Source: a virus. Taken from it: a stretch of 22,753 nucleotides of DNA. Positions 6,232 through 12,613 of the stretch are shown piece by piece. The stretch covers positions 1 through 22,753 of IMG/VR virus record IMGVR_UViG_3300043496_000093. One strand, 5' to 3'. The translations under genes and the position numbers were made by a program. Within the stretch, counting starts at the first letter, position 1. Every line of letters starts with the position of its first letter. The notes beneath the pieces were generated by a model. It made no database searches. It saw only the letters and a program-made list of their open reading frames with translations, and was not told the DNA's origin.

Positions 6232-6461
6232 TGTTAAAGTTAGTGCATGGCAACCGATGGCAGTCCAAGGTCCCCGAGGCCTGCCAGTTGTGTGAAAACG
6301 AGATCAAAACTACTTTTATTGATGGTTGTACTTACAGCGGTCAGTGGGGGTATATGTGTGCCAGGTGCCACGCAATCCAGGGCGTGGGATTCGGTACGGG
6401 TCGAGGCCAGCAGTACAAGCTGGATAAGACAGACAACAAGTTCTACAAGGTGAAAGGCTAG
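6231..6461 (+). CDS. Small zinc-ribbon phage protein
   Basis: 76 residues. CQLC (18-21) and CARCH (43-47) form a CxxC...CxxC zinc knuckle pair around FIDGCTYSGQWGYM. GVGFGTGRGQQYKL follows. The pattern of paired Cys, FIDG, a glycine-rich GxGTGxGQxY tail and about this length recurs in many phage small proteins and is usually annotated as hypothetical. Metal binding is well supported by the motif; the partner (DNA, RNA or protein) is unknown. It starts inside the previous stop (TAATG). Confidence 0.75.
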   Translation: MLKLVHGNRWQSKVPEACQLCENEIKTTFIDGCTYSGQWGYMCARCHAIQGVGFGTGRGQQYKLDKTDNKFYKVKG

Positions 6462-6462
6462 C

Positions 6463-6612
6463 ATGAATCGGCATCATCTGATGGTGGTGCTGACAATACT
6501 CCTTGTGATAATCATGGGGAGTGTCAGTATGTTCGTGCAGCCAAGCGCACGATGCCACACTGATAGTGAATGTATGTGCACGACAGACTGTCTAGATTCG
6601 GCGGAGGAATAA
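6463..6612 (+). CDS. 49-residue membrane-anchored, Cys-rich small protein
   Basis: ATG 6463 follows AAAGG with a 5-nt gap, and the stop overlaps the next ATG (TAATG). Residues 6-25 (LMVVLTILLVIIMGSVSMFV) form one membrane segment or uncleaved signal. The tail holds four Cys, in CHTDSECMCTTDC, and is acidic, so it would probably face the periplasm where disulfides can form. There is no lipobox. It lies among ordinary translated genes with matching junctions, which is the main reason to accept it. Function unknown; a small envelope-acting protein is one possibility. Confidence 0.6.
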   Translation: MNRHHLMVVLTILLVIIMGSVSMFVQPSARCHTDSECMCTTDCLDSAEE

Positions 6613-6782
6613 TGCTCGCAAAGATCAAGACGAAAGTGGTCAACCCCGTACATAGAAGCCACGACAAGCCCTTCGTCGCATGCTGCTTCTGTGGATCCTT
6701 TTATACCAAGCTCGGCATCTCCCGACATTGGGATAAATGCCCGGCACGTCCTCAATCAGCCATCAAAATGGAGGTAAAGTGA
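6612..6782 (+). CDS. Small C2HC zinc-finger protein
   Basis: 56 residues from ATG 6612, with a strong ribosome site GGAGG four bases upstream. The finger CCFCGSFYTKLGISRHWDKC has CxxC, an H and a C in classical spacing. Basic residues flank it. Such mini zinc fingers are common in phage early regions and may bind nucleic acid or host proteins. It overlaps the next gene by one base (TGATG). No specific function can be given. Confidence 0.72.
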   Translation: MLAKIKTKVVNPVHRSHDKPFVACCFCGSFYTKLGISRHWDKCPARPQSAIKMEVK

Positions 6783-6955
6783 TGGAAATGGGCACGCGGT
6801 ACATGCAGCAAACGTTGACCAGGTTACGCCTCGCGTTAGCGGCCCTGGACGTAGCGATTATGATGACTCCGACAGGTGAAGTCAGGAACAAAATGACAGA
6901 GATCAACATCCAGATGATGATGCTGGAAGAGGAAATCAAGAAAGGACTGAAGTGA
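6782..6955 (+). CDS. Short helical protein, unknown function
   Basis: 57 residues from ATG 6782, ribosome site GGAGG at 6771-6775. The sequence is almost wholly helical and methionine-rich, with amphipathic repeats (LTRLRLALAALDVAIMM, then IQMMMLEEEIKKGLK), suggesting a coiled coil or helical hairpin. The next gene begins at a GTG inside its stop region (4-base overlap). No family recognised. Confidence 0.62.
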   Translation: MEMGTRYMQQTLTRLRLALAALDVAIMMTPTGEVRNKMTEINIQMMMLEEEIKKGLK

Positions 6956-7164
6956 AGCAGCCGTACGAGATAACGAAGATAAGCCCCTTCAGCAAGAAGG
7001 CTCAAACTCAAAAGATCGAGTTCGATATGGCGGACTACGATGCATGGCAGAAAGGAAAGCTGATCCAGAATGCTATGCCTTATCTGACCCCCTCAGAAAG
7101 GGAATTCCTGATGACAGGGATCACAGCGGAGGAATGGGATAACGTGTTTAAAGGAGGTAGTTGA
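6952..7164 (+). CDS. Small conserved phage protein (SEREFLMTGIT family)
   Basis: 70 residues from GTG 6952, with AAAGGA upstream. The C-terminal part NAMPYLTPSEREFLMTGIT followed by EEWDNVF matches a pattern I recognise in many phage proteins of similar size (LsxdEREFLmtGitxeeWdxxF), all of unknown function. The N-terminal part is basic. Translation is coupled to both neighbours by 4-base overlaps. Confidence 0.72.
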   Translation: MKQPYEITKISPFSKKAQTQKIEFDMADYDAWQKGKLIQNAMPYLTPSEREFLMTGITAEEWDNVFKGGS

Positions 7165-7340
7165 ATCATCTAGAACACATCGTAAGAAAAGCAATTGAAG
7201 AAGGCAGGGATCCATATCGTGCATGGGCAGACTATCGGGGAATCACTCGATTGCAGGCTAAGCACGATGTAGAACTGCTGATGACCAACTCTAAGTTTGT
7301 CGCTACCATCAGACCACCCCTCAAGGAGCGTAAACAGTAA
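7161..7340 (+). CDS. 59-residue protein with TTG start
   Basis: TTG 7161 is preceded by AAGGAGG, the best ribosome site in this operon, though spacing is short (3 bases), and overlaps the previous stop (TTGA). The product starts MNHLEHIVRKAIEEGRDPYR and continues AWADYRGITRLQAKHDVELL. It reads as two helices with a helix-turn-helix-like middle, then a basic tail. No family is assigned. The coupling and ribosome site are the evidence that it is real. Confidence 0.58.
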   Translation: MNHLEHIVRKAIEEGRDPYRAWADYRGITRLQAKHDVELLMTNSKFVATIRPPLKERKQ

Positions 7341-7341
7341 C

Positions 7342-7365
7342 ATTGCTGACCCACCAGTCAGCAAT
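7342..7365 (+). other. Perfect hairpin at a gene junction
   Basis: ATTGCTGAC and GTCAGCAAT form a 9-bp stem around CCACCA, starting one base after the stop of the 7161 gene. No T-run follows. It may tune translation of the next gene, whose start is unclear, or protect mRNA ends. Confidence 0.6.
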
Positions 7366-7404
7366 CTACTGCCTATTTTCCAGGCAGGGCAACGGGAGTT
7401 CAAA

Positions 7405-7650
7405 GTGCGACGTAGCAGGTACGAAGGAAGCAGACCTTTTCAAACAACATATGCTGGCGCCTTTAATGGGTACAGCAAGACCAGGGAGGGGGCGATTATG
7501 GCAGCCATGAGGCACGTAGTGAAGGACGGGTACAATCGGGCGACAATCACGGATCGGGTCCGGGATGTGGATGTTGCCTGGGTGACAGTGAACAAAGATA
7601 GAACATCGGCAACGGTCCAGGTCGCAAAAGCTCTGAAGGTGATCGAATGA
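7405..7650 (+). CDS. Hypothetical protein, about 81 residues, start uncertain
   Basis: GTG 7405, with GGGAG 5 bases upstream, is my preferred start. The frame is open further up to 7297, but that would overlap the 7161 gene deeply, and there is no ATG in between. The product starts with basic residues, then has RPFQTTYAGAFNGYSKTREG and IMAAMRHVVKDGY, then a beta-rich end (AWVTVNKDRTSATVQVAKAL). This looks like a small alpha/beta fold. The end overlaps the next gene by 4 bases (ATGA). No family recognised. Confidence 0.6.
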   Translation: MRRSRYEGSRPFQTTYAGAFNGYSKTREGAIMAAMRHVVKDGYNRATITDRVRDVDVAWVTVNKDRTSATVQVAKALKVIE

Positions 7651-7853
7651 GCACGGTCACTAACAAAGAGCTGGTCGATGAGATTATCGCAGGTAATGGC
7701 TATTACTTCGATGATCCTCGGGTCTTGTTGATCACGGAGTACACGAACATGGAAGGGGTACGTGAGTGCTGGGGTCTGGATTACAGACTCCCCACCGAGT
7801 ACTATCCCACCGTGTTCGTCAATGACCCCGTAGTGATCTGGAGAGCCAAATGA
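7647..7853 (+). CDS. Small conserved phage protein, unknown function
   Basis: 68 residues. The pattern ELVDEIIAGNGYYFDDPRVL followed by ITEY and ECWGLDY is like small phage proteins with an (aG-G-DDPRV-I-EY) core seen in many replication-region operons. It is beta-rich after the first helix. It is coupled on both sides by ATGA overlaps. No function known. Confidence 0.68.
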   Translation: MSTVTNKELVDEIIAGNGYYFDDPRVLLITEYTNMEGVRECWGLDYRLPTEYYPTVFVNDPVVIWRAK

Positions 7854-8137
7854 AAATCAAGCGGATCAAGCTGATAAACATTGGTGGTCGAGTCTACTTC
7901 CCAACTGGTGGACCTGACGGGGATACAGACCCGGAGATGCTGATGCATGTCTATGCTGCGGGGGACTGTGACACCTGCAGGTGGCCGTGGAAAGACCCGG
8001 AAAAGGAAAAGAAGATCCTGGCCTGTGCTCTGTATGATGAGCGCGAGACGAATAGCACTTGGCCTACGTTTGAAGAGGTCGAGATTCTCCTGCCGGATGG
8101 CACCCCCTTCAAAGAGTGGGAGTATCTGGTACCATGA
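7850..8137 (+). CDS. Hypothetical protein with a CDTC knuckle
   Basis: 95 residues. GDCDTCRWPW is a single CxxC, with one more Cys at 59, so metal binding is possible but incomplete. The N-terminus is basic and beta-like (IKRIKLINIGGRVYF) and the C-terminus acidic. Its stop overlaps the kinase start (ATGA). No family recognised. Confidence 0.62.
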   Translation: MKIKRIKLINIGGRVYFPTGGPDGDTDPEMLMHVYAAGDCDTCRWPWKDPEKEKKILACALYDERETNSTWPTFEEVEILLPDGTPFKEWEYLVP

Positions 8138-8643
8138 AAGATCTTGTTCAGATGGATCTCTTGATAAGGTATTTGAGTTCAATCAAATCTCCTTTGGGCA
8201 TAATCCTGGTGGGGATCCCAGGATCTGGAAAAACAACTTTGGCGCGAGCGATTAGCCCCTACATTGAGCCTGTTGTCATTTGTAGTACAGATGACTTTGA
8301 TCCTAGGGTCAAGTTAACAGCTAAGAAAGGTCGAGGTCTGATGGTGCTTCTGGACCATTGCATAGCTCGAGCAGCAATGACAGGTGCTTCAGTGATCGTA
8401 GACCAAACCAGCATGGAACGGATCAATCGAGAACAACGATTGCTTCAGTTTCCAGAGTCATATCTAACAATGTGCATAGATTTAAGTGGCACTGAGTTGG
8501 ATAAGTGCATAGCAATGGCGGAAGAAAGAGCTAAACAAGGAGGTAGAAATGTACCAGAGAAAATAATCAGGGAGTTGTACAGTAAGTATGAAGCCCCGAC
8601 ACATGATGAGGGATTCAACTTTGTTTATCATTTCATAACGTAG
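8134..8643 (+). CDS. P-loop kinase/ATPase, polynucleotide-kinase-like
   Basis: 169 residues from ATG 8134, which overlaps the previous stop. Walker A is GIPGSGKTT (27-35). STDDF (51-55) is like the catalytic Asp of small AAA kinases and zeta-toxin/PNK-type enzymes. VIVDQTSM (87-94) resembles the VIVDNTN strand of that group, and a lid-like RAKQGGRN follows at 133-139. Substrates in this fold include 5-prime ends of DNA or RNA, nucleotide sugars or small molecules; the sequence does not decide. It lies in the accessory operon, not with the replication genes, so a repair or counter-defence role is possible. More AT-rich than its upstream neighbours. Confidence 0.78.
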   Translation: MKDLVQMDLLIRYLSSIKSPLGIILVGIPGSGKTTLARAISPYIEPVVICSTDDFDPRVKLTAKKGRGLMVLLDHCIARAAMTGASVIVDQTSMERINREQRLLQFPESYLTMCIDLSGTELDKCIAMAEERAKQGGRNVPEKIIRELYSKYEAPTHDEGFNFVYHFIT

Positions 8644-8655
8644 TATTGGAGAGGT

Positions 8656-10086
8656 ATGAAGAAGACATCACTGTCTGTTGCAATTGCCATTGCCTTTGGA
8701 TCAGCGCAGGCCCAAAGAGCACCGAATGAGGTGATCATCTACACCCCAGTAGATGGCACAGTATCAATTGGGAGGCGTAGCACTAACACCAATAGAACGG
8801 TGGAAGTCCTGGTTAACAAACAGGACAAAGTGAAACAGATAGTGATGGAATGGAAGTTCGTCGCTAATGAGGGACAGCCATTTGTCATCCCCGTATATCC
8901 TCAGAAGGTCCGATACGGGGTGACAGGCTTCTGGATCGAGAAGATCCTCGAGGCGGGTGGGACCTGTACCAATGCGTTCTTCGGTGGTGACCCCCGCGAA
9001 GGAGTTGTCAAGCGTTGCGAGTATTGGACAGGCCCACCTCAAGTCGTAATTAAACCACCACCAACCGACCATGGAGCGGGTCTTCCCGTTAACATCGATG
9101 GCATTACGTTCCAACCAGGCATCAACTATCAATACCTGTCAGAGCCTGGACCTCAGAAACCAGTTGCTCAACCCGGAGACTGGGAAAAGGGGGGCGACCT
9201 CCGTACCCTTTGCAATGCAACGAAGATGGCGCGAGATGATCCTATCGTTAACCCGGGTCAGCCAGGTGCAGCGCACATGCACACGTTCTTCGGAGCGGTC
9301 AATATCAACGCCTACACAACTCCGGAAAACATCAGGCTTAACAATCAGTTCTCCTCCTGTCGCGGGGGAATGATCAACTCGACTGGCTACTGGGTGCCTA
9401 CGTTGTTTGACATGGCCACGGGCAAGGCGATAGTACCGAGACAAAATCTTGTGTATTACAAGACACAGCTCTGGTCGTACATGATCGGGTTTCCGAACAT
9501 CACTCCCCTCCCCCAAGGCCTGAGGATGGTGACAGGGGATGCGAAGGCTACGAGTGGGACAAATTGGAATACCAGCTATGGCTGTCTGATGCCGGCACTG
9601 GGCTACAACCGACCCATTCCAACCGACCGTACTGATAAGCAGATCCCCGATTGGTGTGCTGTAGGGGACCAGATGTGGCAGGTCATCAACTTCCCACAAT
9701 GCTGGGATGGCGTCAACCTGGATAGCCCCGACCACAAGGCTCATATGGCCTTTCCGGTAGCCAACACGATTCCCCCAGGTACACCGGAACGCCAATACAA
9801 ATGTCCAGACACTCATCCAAAGGTCATCGTTGCCATCAGCTACCACATCCAGTACAATGTGCCAGCGAATCCGGATGAGATGAAGAAGTGGGCGCTCTCA
9901 AGCGATGTCTACAAAAATACTGAACCAGATAAGCCAGGTGGATACAGTTCGCATGGCGATTGGATGTACGGATGGGACCCCGCTATTTCTAATTTGTGGG
10001 GTGCTAACTGCTCGCAAGTTCGACGGGACTGCGGCAGCCATGAAGTCGGCGACGGCCGTCAAGCACTTGAGTTTCAAGGAAACTAA
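8656..10086 (+). CDS. Exported DUF1996-domain protein
   Basis: 476 residues with a clean signal peptide: KK, a hydrophobic core, then AQAQ giving cleavage near residue 19. Residues 20-135 form a beta-rich preface. Residues about 180-460 carry the hallmarks of DUF1996: DDPIVNPGQPGAAHMHTFFG (194-213), STGYWVPTLFD, INFPQCWDGVNLDSPDHKAH, CPDTHP and SSHGDWMYGWD, with many Cys and conserved His. DUF1996 is known mainly from secreted proteins of fungi and actinobacteria, and its activity is not settled. Histidine/aspartate clusters suggest metal or sugar binding. Ribosome site GGAGAGG. In a phage it would go to the periplasm or outside, suggesting host-surface change or an added factor. Followed directly by the Acb2 homolog. 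Confidence 0.88.
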   Translation: MKKTSLSVAIAIAFGSAQAQRAPNEVIIYTPVDGTVSIGRRSTNTNRTVEVLVNKQDKVKQIVMEWKFVANEGQPFVIPVYPQKVRYGVTGFWIEKILEAGGTCTNAFFGGDPREGVVKRCEYWTGPPQVVIKPPPTDHGAGLPVNIDGITFQPGINYQYLSEPGPQKPVAQPGDWEKGGDLRTLCNATKMARDDPIVNPGQPGAAHMHTFFGAVNINAYTTPENIRLNNQFSSCRGGMINSTGYWVPTLFDMATGKAIVPRQNLVYYKTQLWSYMIGFPNITPLPQGLRMVTGDAKATSGTNWNTSYGCLMPALGYNRPIPTDRTDKQIPDWCAVGDQMWQVINFPQCWDGVNLDSPDHKAHMAFPVANTIPPGTPERQYKCPDTHPKVIVAISYHIQYNVPANPDEMKKWALSSDVYKNTEPDKPGGYSSHGDWMYGWDPAISNLWGANCSQVRRDCGSHEVGDGRQALEFQGN

Positions 10087-10087
10087 C

Positions 10088-10312
10088 ATGAGTTTTACAC
10101 AGCCAAACATTAGAGGTTATCGGCAGTTAACTGAGGAGGATGCCAAGTTAATTAATGAGGTTAAGGACAAAGCTGAAGAGGTTGGTCAGCTAATTGCGAA
10201 GCTCAAAGATCAACCCGGCATTGATGGACGTTGGGTGTCCATCGGAGCAACTCAATTGCAGCAAGGTTTCATGGCTGTGATTCGGGACATTACACAACCA
10301 GCCACATTTTGA
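10088..10312 (+). CDS. acb2: Acb2-family cyclic-nucleotide sponge (anti-CBASS), probable
   Basis: 74 residues from ATG 10088, AAGGAA upstream. The sequence follows the Acb2 pattern: an N-terminal NIRGYRQLTEEDAKLINEVK stretch, then DGRWVSIGATQLQQGFMAVI and RDITQPATF. Acb2 proteins are small helical hairpins that assemble into hexamers and soak up cyclic di- and trinucleotides made by CBASS immune systems. By count, Tyr is residue 11 and Lys is residue 26. As I recall, these are the numbers of the ligand-binding Tyr11 and Lys26 of Pseudomonas phage PaMx33 Acb2. It sits behind an exported accessory protein in the early operon, a fitting place for a counter-defence gene. Identification is by motif memory, without a search. 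Confidence 0.83.
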   Translation: MSFTQPNIRGYRQLTEEDAKLINEVKDKAEEVGQLIAKLKDQPGIDGRWVSIGATQLQQGFMAVIRDITQPATF

Positions 10313-10313
10313 A

Positions 10314-10397
10314 ATGGACAAAGCAAAGAGCATGATCCTGGCTGTTGTCATTGGCATCTTGCTAGCGGCAACATTGGTACACTGGTGGTCTACATAG
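10314..10397 (+). CDS. Possible 27-residue single-pass membrane peptide
   Basis: ATG 10314 starts two bases after the Acb2 stop. The product is MDKAKSM followed by a hydrophobic stretch ILAVVIGILLAATLVHWW and ends ST. One clean transmembrane helix with a charged N-terminus is seen. There is no separate ribosome site, so translation would depend on coupling with the Acb2 homolog. Its shortness leaves real doubt; a chance reading is possible. Confidence 0.4.
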   Translation: MDKAKSMILAVVIGILLAATLVHWWST

Positions 10398-10412
10398 CAT
10401 CGCCAGATGAGG

Positions 10413-10463
10413 TGTAACGAATCGTAAATAGATTTTACGCCAAGTGCACCTCTGTGTTATAAT
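10413..10463 (+). promoter_or_regulatory. Phage-type promoter with operator, for the primase operon
   Basis: TGTAAC 10413, CGTAAA 10423, TTTACG 10434-10439 as the -35, an 18-base spacer, TATAAT 10458-10463. CGTAAA/TTTACG form an exact inverted pair. Confidence 0.85.
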
Positions 10464-10489
10464 AGATTTGATGCCTGCAATGGGTATCG

Positions 10490-10586
10490 TTTTCCTGGTA
10501 GGTGCTTGGTTGCACCAGCGGATCAAAAGCGGAGGGACTAACCAACCCTCCGCTTCCGCCTTCATCCCAGGAATATACCAGGAAAA
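10490..10586 (+). ncRNA. Structured 5-prime leader enclosing the primase ribosome site
   Basis: TTTTCCTGGTA (10490-10500) is exactly complementary to TACCAGGAAAA (10576-10586). Inside lie GGTGC/GCACC (10501-10505 with 10512-10516) and GCGGAGGG/CCCTCCGC (10529-10536 with 10546-10553). The right outer arm contains AGGA (10580-10583), the only good ribosome site for GTG 10590. A second CCAGGA at 10568-10573 could compete for the left arm. The leader thus can hide or free the ribosome site. It is a cis-regulatory RNA candidate; the ligand or protein is unknown. Confidence 0.62.
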
Positions 10587-10589
10587 TTT

Positions 10590-12611
10590 GTGGCGACTAT
10601 TCAACTCTTTGCCCCACCGCCTCCAGCACCATGGGATAACGAGAGCGTCGGCTTTATGACAGCCGATTTAGCCAGATCTGGGTTGATCCCTGAAGACCTA
10701 GCTGCATATGCGATCGCTAGTACTAAATATAGCGCTCCAGCTTATTTAATTCCTTATAAGGACAATGACAATCTTTGGCGTTGCCGTATTTGCCGAGAAC
10801 AAGACAAGTACATCTCGACTACTAATGGCAAGCCAGATATTTGGATACCTCCACAGACTGAGCTCGCAGGTCTCTATGACGGGGATCTGTTCATCGTTGA
10901 GGGGGAGAAGAAAGCGGCTGCAGTCTATAAATACTGGAACTTTGCAAGCGTAGTCGGCATTGGTGGATGTTGGAATGCTGTTACTAAAAATGAGAAGAAT
11001 GAACAGTATCGACTTACTGAAAAGCTTCAGATTCTAATTACACCAGGTCGCAAAGTACACCTCATTCTTGATGGCGATGTCATTGAGAATAAAAACGTTG
11101 GGCGTGCAGCTATAACATTGAATAGTTGCATCGAAGCACTTAACGGCGTCATGCAGTTGTATCGGCCCCCTACAGAATGGAAGGGGGTAGACGACTATAT
11201 CTTTCAAGAGCCAAAGGCAAGCTTTGAACTCCTTGAAATGGTTCCACTCGAGAAGCTTGCAATCAATCGCACGCTTCTGTATACTCAGCTTGAATGTAGT
11301 CTTGGTGCTAATGGTCAGCTCATAGCTAATGAACTAAATGCTGCCAAGCTAATAGCCTATCATTTCAAATCTTTGCAAATCTTTAAAGACAAACGTCTTG
11401 GTTTCATTGATGCAACTCGTCGACCTGTAGCAGCAGACAAACTTGCATCTGCAGCTCTCCATTATCTACAAGGTGACATTAGCCCCCGTTATCCTTCTGG
11501 AGCCATAAACGGAGGCTTTACGGACTATGTAGCTTCAGGCGATAATGAAACCGACTTGGTTCAAGATCTTATTAAGAATCGTCTTGTTTGGGATGGTGTT
11601 GAGCGCCTTGAAACTTGGGGTAGCGAGTATTTCGAGACAGAGCTGCCAAAGCTTGCAAATGAGTGGGGCCGAATCTTGTTTACTGCGCTGGTCTCGCGTA
11701 TACTCGAACCAGGTTGTAAAGTAGATACTGTTTGTATCCTTAATGGTCCGCAAGGAATCGGTAAGACTACATTCTTCACTGAACTTGCTACTATTGATGG
11801 ATACAACTTTTATAGAAATGTCACTGATCTTCCTGGATCAACAGGTGATGATCGGACCTTTAAACAGACCCTTGTTGTATCATTAGTCGTAGATCTTGGC
11901 GAGGGGATAATCTTTGAAAGTAGAAAGACTTCGAGTGACAGACTCAAGCAATTCATAACTGACCAGTATGATGAGTACCGCGTTGCATATGCCAAAAATA
12001 ATACCAATGCACCACGAGGCTATATCCTGGTTGGGACTACAAACCGAAGTGATCAATTAACTGATCTTACAGGCTCACGCAGATTCCTGTATCTTAATAC
12101 TAAAAAGATCAAACGTCTCGAGTATCCGATCAAGCTTCAATTGTTAGCTGAAGTAGCAGCAAAGTATGAAGAAATTCGGAAATCAAACTGGTATAATCTA
12201 CGTTTGGCTCGGGAAGACTTGCCACAAGCATTGCAAGATGCACATCCGCATATAACTGAAGTCAATGAACTACTTAACATTCAACATTACCGTTCTGATC
12301 CATTAACAGATGTAATCCAACAACTTCTTGATAATGATGATGTTTCAAGGCTTAAAGAGAAGGATGAAATCATTATCACTGCAGCATTTGTTTCTTCTAG
12401 AGTAAATAAAGCTGGTGATTTAAGCTTTACTGCTTTAGTTGGACGTAAGTTTGTAGAACTAGGTAGTTCGCCAATCTTTCCATATACATTTGAACGAGTC
12501 CGTAAGCGTACAAATCAAGTAAATTACAAACAAGGACATAAGGAGGTATATAACACGCTAATAAGCAATGAACAAGGTATGTTTACTGGATTCATAGTTA
12601 AAAGGAAATAG
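10590..12611 (+). CDS. Toprim-like primase / VirE-like superfamily 3-type helicase
   Basis: 673 residues from GTG 10590 (AGGAAA upstream, inside the leader stem). The N-terminal part has RCRICREQ and a toprim-like module: FIVEGEKKAAA (E104) and HLILDGD (D161/D163), as in DUF3854-type primase domains. The C-terminal part is a VirE/DUF5906-type helicase: LNGPQGIGKTTFF Walker A (385-396), VVDLGE Walker B (433-438), sensor VGTTNRSD and arginine-finger TGSRRF (494-499). It would prime and unwind at the phage fork. The classic zinc-ribbon is reduced to one CxxC (65-68). The gene is AT-richer and uses more A/T-ending codons than the next genes, hinting at a separate origin. Ligase follows two bases on. 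Confidence 0.88.
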   Translation: MATIQLFAPPPPAPWDNESVGFMTADLARSGLIPEDLAAYAIASTKYSAPAYLIPYKDNDNLWRCRICREQDKYISTTNGKPDIWIPPQTELAGLYDGDLFIVEGEKKAAAVYKYWNFASVVGIGGCWNAVTKNEKNEQYRLTEKLQILITPGRKVHLILDGDVIENKNVGRAAITLNSCIEALNGVMQLYRPPTEWKGVDDYIFQEPKASFELLEMVPLEKLAINRTLLYTQLECSLGANGQLIANELNAAKLIAYHFKSLQIFKDKRLGFIDATRRPVAADKLASAALHYLQGDISPRYPSGAINGGFTDYVASGDNETDLVQDLIKNRLVWDGVERLETWGSEYFETELPKLANEWGRILFTALVSRILEPGCKVDTVCILNGPQGIGKTTFFTELATIDGYNFYRNVTDLPGSTGDDRTFKQTLVVSLVVDLGEGIIFESRKTSSDRLKQFITDQYDEYRVAYAKNNTNAPRGYILVGTTNRSDQLTDLTGSRRFLYLNTKKIKRLEYPIKLQLLAEVAAKYEEIRKSNWYNLRLAREDLPQALQDAHPHITEVNELLNIQHYRSDPLTDVIQQLLDNDDVSRLKEKDEIIITAAFVSSRVNKAGDLSFTALVGRKFVELGSSPIFPYTFERVRKRTNQVNYKQGHKEVYNTLISNEQGMFTGFIVKRK

Positions 12612-12613
12612 TT

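Noticed and set aside
9139-9846. 235-codon minus-strand frame opposite the DUF1996 gene
   Set aside because: The plus-strand frame has a signal peptide and many family motifs, and the reverse frame has none. Length alone is due to codon bias.
10490-10586. A known riboswitch class
   Set aside because: I could not match the conserved core of any class I know. Reported only as a structured leader.
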